DNA of 14,133 nucleotides from JBBAEA01 sp041656175 (lineage in GTDB: Bacteria > Myxococcota_A > Bradymonadia > UBA4248), in the NCBI GenBank assembly GCA_041656175.1, contig JBBAEA010000096.1:1-14133 (forward strand). The letters are read 5' to 3'. The position numbers were made by a program, and so were the translations under genes. Positions 1-5,875 of the stretch are shown here, in pieces. Under the pieces are notes generated by a model. That model did no database searches, was not told the origin of the DNA, and saw only the letters and a list, made by a program, of their open reading frames with translations. The first letter of the stretch is position 1. Every line of letters starts with the position of its first letter.

Positions 1-324
1 ATTGCCACAACTTTCGTCGCTTAAGCAATCCGCACTGCAACCATCACCGCTTACTCGGTTACCGTCATCGCATACCTCGCCTGCATCAAGCTCGCCGTTA
101 CCACAAAGCTCGGTGTCTAGTTTACAATTTGTGCAACCGTCATTAGCGACTTTATTGCCATCATCGCACTCCTCACCTGGATCCAAAACACCATTGCCGC
201 AATTACGCTGCTCCCCGATGTATAACGGCGAGTGATCAATGCTGGACAATTCGTCTTCGCAGCCTACAGCGGCGAGAGCGAAGACTATGCTCGATAAAAA
301 TATTAGCTTAATTCGTTTAGACAT
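1..324 (-). CDS. Cys-rich repeat lipoprotein, N-terminal part (partial)
   Basis: The ATG is at 324-322 and the reading frame is open to base 1, giving 108 residues of a protein that continues beyond the window. The N-terminus is MSKRIKLIF followed by a hydrophobic stretch and LAAVGC, a signal peptide with a lipobox whose Cys is residue 22, so an exported lipoprotein is expected. Two repeats follow, CGNGVLDPGEECDDGN...NDGC and CGNGELDAGEVCDDGN...GDGC, and a third begins (CGN) at the window edge. This is the Myxococcus-type Cys-rich/DUF4215 repeat, whose acidic DDGN and paired Cys suggest a disulfide-stabilised, possibly calcium-binding, surface module. No enzyme domain is visible in this part. 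A weak AG-rich site precedes the start. Function is unknown; family and location are fairly secure. Confidence 0.85.
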   Translation of the reverse strand, partial: MSKRIKLIFLSSIVFALAAVGCEDELSSIDHSPLYIGEQRNCGNGVLDPGEECDDGNKVANDGCTNCKLDTELCGNGELDAGEVCDDGNRVSGDGCSADCLSDESCGN

Positions 325-511
325 ACCTGTACTCCCGAAAAACGCAGCCACCAAGGCCGACCTGTATGATTTAATAGCAAAAACAACAAAGTATACCAAG
401 CTTTATCATTAAAATTAGAAAATACTACCCCAGATGAACAACGGCAATTTACGTTGCTACGGATTGAAGTTTTGGCGTTTCACGAAACTGAGCACAAAGC
501 GCGTTGAAGTT

Positions 512-660
512 GGGGGGTAGCGCAAGATCACCCAAAGATTCGGCGCCAGTGCGCATTTTATGCGCTGGATGCGCGATATGAGCGCATACGGCACATAAAA
601 TAAGGCGCACGGCAGCCGAATATGCGGGAAGCTTGCGCGTAGGGGGGCATTTTGCCCCCC
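512..660 (-). repeat. Palindromic dispersed element, copy 4
   Basis: Read on the minus strand, the element starts with a leader hairpin (G6, CA, loop, TG, C6; plus-strand 642-660) followed directly by CTACG. It ends with CTACCCCCC (plus-strand 512-520). An outer stem pairs GCGCAAG (520-526) with CTTGCGC (632-638). Inner stems pair ATTCGGC (538-544) with GCCGAAT (615-621), GTGCGC (549-554) with GCGCAC (605-610), and ATTTTATG (555-562) with CATAAAAT (594-601). The architecture matches the elements at 3023-3167 and 12049-12191, with the central word CATCCAGCGCA nearly shared, but most stem bases differ. It is preceded on its strand by a T-run, as are at least two of the other copies. Confidence 0.75.
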
Positions 661-717
661 AAAAACATGCTTAAAATCCGTATAGTGGCGCCAATTTGTG
701 TTTAAAAACCCAGAAAT

Positions 718-746
718 TTGAGCAAAGCTCGAATTCGGTTTAGCAT
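718..746 (+). promoter_or_regulatory. Possible sigma70-type promoter for csrA
   Basis: TTGAGC at 718-723 and TAGCAT at 741-746 are 17 bases apart and each match four of six consensus positions. Transcription would start near 753, giving a leader of about 115 nt before the csrA start codon. This is pattern matching only; other promoters are possible. Confidence 0.25.
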
Positions 747-794
747 CCATTTATGGACCCGGGTGGTGCGAAGGCGCATGCCCAAGTTGGGTGC

Positions 795-810
795 CAGTCA
801 GGGAGGACTG
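795..810 (+). promoter_or_regulatory. Candidate CsrA-binding hairpin in csrA leader
   Basis: CAGTC (795-799) pairs perfectly with GACTG (806-810) and presents the hexaloop AGGGAG, which contains the GGA core that CsrA recognises in hairpin loops. A second GGA (805-807) overlaps the stem. It lies about 60 nt upstream of the csrA start, inside the probable leader. A following imperfect hairpin pairs AAGGCA (812-817) with TGCCTT. CsrA autoregulation through leader GGA hairpins is known in other bacteria; here it is an inference. The site does not overlap the Shine-Dalgarno AGGG at 857-860. Confidence 0.35.
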
Positions 811-868
811 CAAGGCAGCGCTGGGCGGTGCTTGCCTTTGGCGGTTATTACTGCATAGGGTAAAAAGT

Positions 869-1072
869 ATGTTGACGTTGACGCGCAAGATTGATGAAAG
901 CATTGTGATTGGCGAGGGTGCGGATCAAATTGAAATAACGGTCAAGGAGATTCGGCGCAATCAGGTACGGATTGGCATTTCGGCCAGGGCAGATGTGAAA
1001 ATTTATCGCAAAGAGCTGTATATTAAGAACATGGAAGCAGCGGCTAAGAAAGAGAGAAGGGAAAATTCGTAA
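869..1072 (+). CDS. csrA: Carbon storage regulator CsrA (RsmA)
   Basis: CsrA is a small dimeric RNA-binding protein that recognises GGA motifs in mRNA leaders and alters translation or stability. The 67-residue product MLTLTRKIDESIVIG... has the whole family layout: the first strand LTLTR with the RNA-contacting L4/R6 region, the core motif NQVRIGI at residues 31-37, and VKIYRKELY at 43-51 with the Arg equivalent to the essential R44 of E. coli CsrA. The length is typical and the C-terminal tail is charged (KKERRENS). The start at 869 is preceded by AGGG at 857-860 with an 8-base spacer; a longer upstream frame has no family support. The gene stands alone: no fliW or flagellar gene is adjacent. 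The next gene on the same strand starts 141 bases downstream. Confidence 0.95.
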   Translation: MLTLTRKIDESIVIGEGADQIEITVKEIRRNQVRIGISARADVKIYRKELYIKNMEAAAKKERRENS

Positions 1073-1200
1073 TCTTTGTTTCTGAATCATTGGCAGTATA
1101 ACGACTTTAGTGTATCCTTTAGCCCGCCGCTATGTGAGTAGCTTGGCGGCGAAGTGATTTTTGAACCTAACTGTGGAGCAGAGCTCGCAGTATTTTGATG

Positions 1201-1205
1201 AGGAG
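1201..1205 (+). promoter_or_regulatory. Ribosome binding site deciding the start at 1214
   Basis: AGGAG at 1201-1205 (GAGGAG from 1200) has an 8-base spacer to ATG 1214-1216. The in-frame GTG at 1205-1207 overlaps this site and cannot use it, so 1214 is preferred. Confidence 0.7.
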
Positions 1206-1213
1206 TGGCATCC

Positions 1214-2965
1214 ATGCTTCAGTGCTTCGTCTCGCTTAAGCAGCAGCAACCCCCGAGAACCGAATCGGGTTTGCGGAGCTTCTTTGAAGCTCTGTCGGCG
1301 GCAGTGCCGAGTTTACCGACGCTCTTTTGCACAAGTGCAGACGCCGTGCCTAAGGCGTATAGGACTGATGCTGTGGTTGAGGCCGCGCTGAACCCACGGT
1401 GTAAGTTCGTCGTCCTTCGCTCCGAGAGTAAGAAATTCTGGCAATGTACGTTTTTACTTCCCGACAAACAAGGTTGGGGGGCGGTGTTCTTCGATTTGCA
1501 AAGACCGGGCTCAGAAGTAAGACCCAGCGCCGACTCTTTGATCGAAACGGCAAAACGCTTATACAAGCACTTGGAGCCGCGAATTTTGCGTATGGGCGAC
1601 TCCGAAGCGCGTGAAAAGCTGAAATCGAGGCACGGGCTAGTATTAATGCCAGGATTAGGGCGTTTGGAGTGGTTGCAAATCGTTCACCCCGACGTCTACA
1701 GCTCCATCTATAATATGAGTGACTTGGTAGCGAGCCCGGCGCACACCTCCGAGGTTAGCCCCGAGGACGGCTCATTGTTCCTGCGCGTCTACGGCGACCC
1801 ATACGAGTGGGATGACGAAGAGAACGTATCGCTAGCCAACTTTACGCCAGGATTTTTGGCGGGTATTGCCAAGTTCCAAGAAAGCGACAAAGACACGTTG
1901 CGAGAGCTCGAAAAATTGTGGAGTCGTTCCGAAAAGACGGCTGAAAAAGCCTACGAAGTCTTTGAGGCGAGTACGAGTTCTACGCAAAGCCCCGCCATCA
2001 GTGTACCTAAACCCATGTTAGAGCCCGAGGAATTGCTGGCAGCCCAAGCCGCCACGCAGGCGAGCGCGAGCAAAGTTGCGGCGGAGTTGGAGTCGGAGAA
2101 AAAAGAGGAAGAGTCTGGTCGAACGACAACACCAGTGCAAGTTGCGGATCTAGACGCATTGCTCGAAAAAACCGAAGGCGGCGCCCAAACGGCAATCTCG
2201 ACCCAAATCGACAAAATGCAGGAAAGCATACTGCAACGCATTAAACACGACTACGACGTCGCCGCTAAAGACTTGCTTAAAGTTGCGCAAGAAGGCATTA
2301 GCACCGTATTTTCGGTCAAAGCTAAAGGCGAATCTGAATTTTATGTAAGCTACCAAGACAGCGACCGAAAGGTTCTCCTCCTCAATGAACCCGAGGATTT
2401 AGCGAAGTTTCTCTCCCTTAACGACTGCTTAGTCAAAGAAGAGTCCAAGTCAAAAATCATAGAGCTCATCAAAAAGTACTATCGCCCAGGCGTTAGCTTC
2501 ATCAAAGCGCTCTCTGATCTTCCCAAAGACGTTAAGCGCGACAGGCGTCTTGGGGAAATCGCCGATAGCTGCAAGCCCGAGAGCATCAGCGAGTTAAACG
2601 ACGTTCGCACCCTATCGCTCTTTTACTACATCCCCGCCAACCGCGCGCTCGAAGAACTCCGCATCACGCAAATGGAGGACTTCCCGCTGATGGTCGAGTC
2701 CAAACGCCACTTCACCGAGCTTGAAAACGACGAAGACTCCGACGTCATCGCCGCAGCGCAGCCAGCGCAAAAAACCGTCGCCGAGCCCGAGGAACGAGTC
2801 GAAGCGGTCAAACTCAAACCCGTCGACACTAGCGTTCAAAGCGCCGAAAACGATGAAGGAAGCGGCATGAAGGCTCTAGCCTTGCTCATACTCCTGCTCA
2901 TCTTGGCGGCCATCGTATTTTATGTCTTTTTCGATGGCGATCTCTCGAAGCTTGGTATATTTTAA
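1214..2965 (+). CDS. Tail-anchored protein of unknown function (583 aa)
   Basis: I do not recognise the family. The N-terminal ~250 residues look like a compact mixed alpha/beta domain, with stretches such as KFVVLRSES, GWGAVFFDL, GRLEWLQIVHP and GSLFLRVYGDPYEWDD. The Gly/LEW pattern faintly recalls DUF3396-type immunity proteins, but I cannot test that and give it low weight. Residues ~275-345 are Ala/Glu/Lys-rich and probably coiled coil or linker (EELLAAQAATQAS, ELESEKKEEE). A second folded region spans ~350-500, then an acidic, low-complexity stretch leads to a single membrane segment in the last ~33 residues (KALALLILLLILAAIVFYVFF) and a short tail. There is no signal peptide, so the bulk should be cytoplasmic with a C-terminal anchor. 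The gene follows csrA on the same strand and ends at a strong terminator 20 bases after its stop. Confidence 0.8.
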   Translation: MLQCFVSLKQQQPPRTESGLRSFFEALSAAVPSLPTLFCTSADAVPKAYRTDAVVEAALNPRCKFVVLRSESKKFWQCTFLLPDKQGWGAVFFDLQRPGSEVRPSADSLIETAKRLYKHLEPRILRMGDSEAREKLKSRHGLVLMPGLGRLEWLQIVHPDVYSSIYNMSDLVASPAHTSEVSPEDGSLFLRVYGDPYEWDDEENVSLANFTPGFLAGIAKFQESDKDTLRELEKLWSRSEKTAEKAYEVFEASTSSTQSPAISVPKPMLEPEELLAAQAATQASASKVAAELESEKKEEESGRTTTPVQVADLDALLEKTEGGAQTAISTQIDKMQESILQRIKHDYDVAAKDLLKVAQEGISTVFSVKAKGESEFYVSYQDSDRKVLLLNEPEDLAKFLSLNDCLVKEESKSKIIELIKKYYRPGVSFIKALSDLPKDVKRDRRLGEIADSCKPESISELNDVRTLSLFYYIPANRALEELRITQMEDFPLMVESKRHFTELENDEDSDVIAAAQPAQKTVAEPEERVEAVKLKPVDTSVQSAENDEGSGMKALALLILLLILAAIVFYVFFDGDLSKLGIF

Positions 2966-2984
2966 TAGCATGTTTCGTTAAAAG

Positions 2985-3006
2985 GACGGCATTAGCCGTC
3001 TTTTTT
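2985..3006 (+). terminator. Intrinsic terminator after the tail-anchored gene
   Basis: GACGGC (2985-2990), loop ATTA, GCCGTC (2995-3000), then six T residues (3001-3006). A perfect 6-bp GC-rich stem with a 4-base loop and a T-tract is a textbook Rho-independent terminator. It closes transcription of the gene ending at 2965, and possibly of csrA. Confidence 0.9.
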
Positions 3007-3022
3007 CGCATGATCCTTTGTT

Positions 3023-3167
3023 GGGGGAAGTCTCCCCCTACGCCCAAGCCACGCTCAAAATTAGCTAAAAGCTGCTCAATCATTTGCGCTGTATTCGCTG
3101 TTCGCTCATCCAGCGCAAAAGATGCAGCTTTTGCAAATTTATATCGCGGGGTCTTGGGCTACCCCCT
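3023..3167 (+). repeat. Palindromic dispersed element, copy 1
   Basis: The leader hairpin G5-AAGTCT-C5 (3023-3038) is followed by TACGCCCAAGCC, and the element closes with CTACCCCCT (3159-3167). The outer stem pairs GCCCAAG (3042-3048) with CTTGGGC (3153-3159). The inner stems pair AAAAGCTGC (3067-3075) with GCAGCTTTT (3124-3132), and a GCGCTG...CAGCGC core closes a loop ending in CGCTCATC. It shares leader, core and ends with 12049-12191, while its stems carry paired changes. It lies between the terminator at 2985-3006 and the rdgC start, so it may be in the rdgC leader. A frame that runs through it and could extend the rdgC N-terminus upstream is judged an artefact of the repeat. Confidence 0.8.
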
Positions 3168-3210
3168 CAGAATTTGTATTTTCTGGCCTACGCGTTACTG
3201 GCCATCCATA

Positions 3211-3215
3211 AAGGA
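3211..3215 (+). promoter_or_regulatory. Ribosome binding site deciding the start at 3222
   Basis: AAGGA at 3211-3215 stands 6 bases before ATG 3222-3224. The upstream in-frame ATG at 3084 lies inside the palindromic element and would add 46 residues without family support. Confidence 0.7.
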
Positions 3216-3221
3216 AAGCCC

Positions 3222-3836
3222 ATGGGAGCTCTTGAAGGTAGTCTTAGTTTTAAAAGTTATTACGTCGATGGCGAGCCGCCTAACGATTTTCACGCCGATT
3301 ATTTGAAACGTTTGCAGCGCGGTGCGTTTGAGCCACTTAGCCCTGTGGGTGATGATGAGCGACATGTGGGTTGGGTAAGCGTACAGCACCCACTCCAAAG
3401 TGAATTTCGGCGCGAGGATATCTTTTTTAACCAATACATACTCTTTGGCATGCGTATCGACAAATGGGCGCTCCCCTCTACTTGGCTAAAAGCGCTCATT
3501 AAACAAGAAACAGAACTGCGTTTCGCTGGCCAAGATGTGAAAATTTCCAAGCGCGTCAAGGACGAAATCAAGGCTGAAGTCGTTTTGGCACTGCGCCAAA
3601 AGACCCTACCAACGATGAAACTCATCGACATCGTCTGGAACATCGCCGAGCATCAACTGCGTTTTTGGTCAAATTCTAAGGCAGAGAGCGAAGAGTTTGA
3701 GGAATTCTTCGAAGAAACCTTTGATCTACGCCTCCGCCCCGAGTCGCCCTATACCATGGCCGAGTTCCTCGGTTTTGAGCAAAAGGCGCTAGACAAAATG
3801 CTTTCCGCCACCCCTTGGATGCTTCAACCTCTTTAA
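3222..3836 (+). CDS. rdgC: RdgC-like protein, N-terminal half (204 aa)
   Basis: RdgC is a DNA-binding protein that in E. coli forms a ring-shaped dimer on duplex DNA and restrains RecA; E. coli RdgC is 303 residues. This 204-residue product corresponds to its N-terminal part: AFEPL...GWVSV, then FFNQYILFGMRIDKWALPS (the ILPS region), a Lys/Glu helix region VKISKRVKDEIKAEV, and the strand pair IDIVWNIAEHQLRFWSNS ending in EETFDLRLRPESPY, which parallels IDTVNGLIMVDCAS...AED in E. coli. It ends with TAA at 3834-3836. The C-terminal half is the next gene, in the same frame after 18 bases. From memory, Myxococcota carry short RdgC proteins of about this length; I cannot verify that. The start is set by AAGGA at 3211-3215. 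Confidence 0.8.
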   Translation: MGALEGSLSFKSYYVDGEPPNDFHADYLKRLQRGAFEPLSPVGDDERHVGWVSVQHPLQSEFRREDIFFNQYILFGMRIDKWALPSTWLKALIKQETELRFAGQDVKISKRVKDEIKAEVVLALRQKTLPTMKLIDIVWNIAEHQLRFWSNSKAESEEFEEFFEETFDLRLRPESPYTMAEFLGFEQKALDKMLSATPWMLQPL

Positions 3837-3854
3837 GCCAAAGGCAAAATCACG

Positions 3855-4361
3855 ATGGATCTATTTACTAAAATCGAGACAACGCGCCATTTTGGCGACA
3901 CTTTCCTTATTTGGCTCTGGTACAAGAGTGAGATCAACGATGGGCTCTTTAGCCTAAGCGATGGTACGTCTCTTAGCCTCTTATTCGATAACCAGCTTAT
4001 TTTAGAATCACCCTTAGCCGAAGCGGAGCGAGCGCAGTTAACTGGCGCCAATCCTTCAGTTTCCGAAGAAGCACGCGAGGCGCTACGACAGGGTAAAACC
4101 GTGAAGGCTGCAAAAATCGCACTCAGCTGCCGTGAACGCGAATGGAAGTTCATGCTTAACGCCCAAAGCTTGGCAATCTCTGGACTTAAGATTCCAGCGC
4201 TCATGACCAAGGCTAACGACGAGAAGCTCTACGAGCGCCAAGCGTTGATCGAAGAAGTTACGGCGCTTTTGCGTGGACTTTTTGACCTCTTCCTCAACGA
4301 ACGCCTTGATGAGCAGCGCTGGAAAGAAGTAGCCACAAAAATCAATGAGTGGGCAGCGTAG
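3855..4361 (+). CDS. RdgC-like protein, C-terminal half (168 aa)
   Basis: The product begins MDLFTKIETTRHFGDTFLIWLWYKSE. It follows the order of the RdgC C-terminal region: an EWV-like FLIWLW segment, FSLSDGTSLSLLF, an acidic EEAREALRQGKTVKAAKIAL segment that parallels SEEITNHIEAGKVVTKLAL of E. coli RdgC, a core strand KFMLNAQSLAISGLKIP, and a C-terminal helix region (YERQALIEEVTALLRGLFDLFLNERL) matching the family's closing helices. It starts 18 bases after the stop of the N-terminal half and in the same frame. A weak AAAGG (3840-3844) lies 10 bases before the ATG, so translation may be coupled to the upstream gene. Residue-level alignment by eye supports the assignment; a role as the physical partner of the upstream protein is inference. 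It ends 16 bases before the repeat array. Confidence 0.7.
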   Translation: MDLFTKIETTRHFGDTFLIWLWYKSEINDGLFSLSDGTSLSLLFDNQLILESPLAEAERAQLTGANPSVSEEAREALRQGKTVKAAKIALSCREREWKFMLNAQSLAISGLKIPALMTKANDEKLYERQALIEEVTALLRGLFDLFLNERLDEQRWKEVATKINEWAA

Positions 4362-4377
4362 CGAGCTGTTATATTAA

Positions 4378-4910
4378 CCACGAAATACACGAAAATACAC
4401 GAAAAGTTCTTTTTTATTCTTACATGTCCGACTTGACTTGTTATAATCTTTCGTGCCTTTCGTGTCTTTAAATTTTGAACCACGAAATACACGAAAATAC
4501 ACGAAAAACTTTTTTAGTCTTACAGTACCGACTTGACTTGTTATAACCTTTCGTGCCTTTCGTGCTTTTAAATTATTAACCACGAAAAACACGAAAATAC
4601 ACGAAAAACTTTTTTAGTCTTACAGTACCGACTTGACTTGTTATAACCTTTCGTGCCTTTCGTGTCTTTAAATTTTGAACCACGAAATACACGAAAATAC
4701 ACGAAAAACTTTTTTAGTCTTACAGTACCGACTTGACTTGTTATAACCTTTCGTGCCTTTCGTGCTTTTAAATTATTAACCACGAAAAACACGAAAATAC
4801 ACGAAAAACTTTTTTTTTAATGCTTTTATAAAATTAAAAGATACATTAGTTTTACATACCCAGCTTGATTCGTTAAAAACTTTCGAGCCTTTCGTGTTTT
4901 TCGTGGTAAA
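4378..4910. repeat. Tandem array of ~100-bp units with inverted arms
   Basis: Five units start with CCACGAAA at 4378, 4480, 4580, 4680 and 4780 (periods 102, 100, 100, 100). Each begins with two or three CACGAAA words, has a central spacer containing ACTTGACTTGTTATAA, and ends with TTTCGTGCCTTTCGTG, so its arms are inverted repeats of each other. Units 2 and 4 appear identical, and units 3 and 5 share the variant ends (CCACGAAAAAC), giving a 200-bp higher-order repeat. Unit 5 diverges after about 4818, has a different centre, and merges into the next array. Translated frames across the array give only spurious TKNTKGTK/RVFRG-type peptides. Similar CACGAAA-rich repeats occur in several environmental bacterial phyla, from memory. 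Confidence 0.9.
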
Positions 4911-5266
4911 AAACTTTCGCGACTTTCGTGTTTTTCGTGGTAAAAAACTTTCGCGACTTTCGTGTTTTTCGTGGTAAAAAACTTTCGCGACTTTCGTGTT
5001 TTTCGTGGTAAAAAAAGCTTTCGTGCCTTTCGTGTTTTTCGTGGTAAAAAAAGCTTTCGAGCCTTTCGTGTTTTTCGTGGGAAAAAAAGCTTTCGTGCCT
5101 TTCGTGTTTTTCGTGGTAAAAAAAGCTTTCGAGCCTTTCGTGTTTTTCGTGGGAAAAAAGCTTTCGAGCCTTTCGTGTTTTTCGTGGGAAAAAAGCTTTC
5201 GAGCCTTTCGTGTTTTTCGTGGGAAAAAAGCTTTCGAGCCTTTCGTGTTTTTCGTGGGAAAAAAAG
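4880..5266. repeat. Tandem array of eleven 34-36-bp units
   Basis: Units of the form CTTTCGnGn-CTTTCGTG-TTTTTCGTGG-(T/G)-A-run start at 4880, 4914, 4948, 4982, 5018, 5054, 5090, 5126, 5161, 5196 and 5231. Periods run 34,34,34,36,36,36,36,35,35,35. Three TTTCG words recur every 9 bases within each unit. Unit variants fall into blocks (TTTCGCGA early, TTTCGAGC/TTTCGTGC alternating in the middle, uniform TTTCGAGC with GGGAAAAAA late), which records stepwise local duplication. All words point the same way, matching the right arm of the 4378 array. The array ends 3 bases before the coaE stop codon. There are no unique spacers, so it is not a CRISPR array. Confidence 0.95.
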
Positions 5267-5269
5267 ACG

Positions 5270-5875
5270 TTATTGATGGCAAAAATTCTGAGCATTGAAG
5301 AGGGCGATTGCTAGATTTTGTGCTTGTGCGCGTAAAACGTCTATTCCCGCGCAGTTCCAAACGATGTAGTCGGCACGCACTACGCGGTAGGCGTTGCTGT
5401 TTTGCGCGTGAACGCGTTGCCAAGCCGCTTTCTCGCTCAGTTTGTTGCGGCGACGAATGCGGAGCACTTGTGTTTGGGGAGCGCAGATGACGGCGATAGT
5501 GGCATCTAATGAGCGTTGCAGTTCTACTTCCCATAGTAGCGCTGCATCCACAACTACGCGCGAATGTGCGCGCAAAAACGCCTTGGCTCCCGCGACTATG
5601 GGTGGGTGCATAATGTCGTTTAGCCGCCCTAGCATGATGGGATCGCTAAAGACGAGTTGTGCCAATATTTTGCGATTTACCGCATTATTCTCGTCGATCG
5701 CCTCAGGGAACTGAATTTTGATTGCATTTACTATGCTTTTTTCGTGCAAAAGCTGATGTGCGTAGTTATCGGCGTCGAAGCAGTTCAGCGCGTAGTCTTT
5801 TGTTAAAATTTGGGCTAGCGATGTTTTGCCGCTCGCAATTCCTCCCGTAACACCGATTTTTATGCTGCTAGCCAT
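5270..5875 (-). CDS. coaE: Dephospho-CoA kinase
   Basis: CoaE phosphorylates the 3'-hydroxyl of dephospho-CoA with ATP, the last step of coenzyme A synthesis, in the cytoplasm. The 201-residue product has the expected length. It shows the P-loop GVTGGIASGKT (residues 8-18), FDADNYAHQLL with the substrate-site DAD at 34-36, LNDIMHPPIV, the strand VVVDAALLWEVEL (usually iPLLFE), and a lid-type segment QVLRIRRRNKLSEKAAWQRV. The final helix region is normal. ATG 5875-5873 lies inside the 3' end of the upstream gene (stop 5870-5868), an 8-base overlap typical of translational coupling, and no clear Shine-Dalgarno is present. The stop (5272-5270) sits 3 bases from the end of the tandem array, so the gene may have no conventional terminator. 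Confidence 0.93.
   Translation of the reverse strand: MASSIKIGVTGGIASGKTSLAQILTKDYALNCFDADNYAHQLLHEKSIVNAIKIQFPEAIDENNAVNRKILAQLVFSDPIMLGRLNDIMHPPIVAGAKAFLRAHSRVVVDAALLWEVELQRSLDATIAVICAPQTQVLRIRRRNKLSEKAAWQRVHAQNSNAYRVVRADYIVWNCAGIDVLRAQAQNLAIALFNAQNFCHQ

Larger units (their letters stand above)
325..868. other. Intergenic region between lipoprotein and csrA
   Basis: This 544-base gap separates divergent genes and must hold the promoters of both. It contains the palindromic element at 512-660 and the csrA leader (about 750-868), described separately. A 97-codon reading frame on the minus strand (457-750) lies across the palindromic element, resembles nothing I recognise and is probably not a gene. 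The stretch 325-511 is AT-rich and shows nothing I can name. Confidence 0.6.

Noticed and set aside
457..750. 97-residue minus-strand gene
   Set aside because: It runs across the palindromic element 512-660, has no family resemblance, and is best explained by the repeat.
3180..3205. Operator built from TGGCC...ACGCGT...GGCCA before rdgC
   Set aside because: The half-sites are unequally spaced and short, so chance is a sufficient explanation.
3084..3221. 46-residue N-terminal extension of RdgC
   Set aside because: It is encoded by the palindromic element, lacks family support, and a good ribosome site precedes ATG 3222.
4880..5266. CRISPR array, suggested by regular ~35-bp periodicity
   Set aside because: The units are contiguous copies of the same sequence with no unique spacers, and no cas gene is present.
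4374..5534. Protein-coding genes across the repeat arrays on both strands
   Set aside because: The frames are products of the tandem repeat (TKNTKGTK and RVFRG-type peptides); periods of 34, 35 and 36 bases break any single conserved product.
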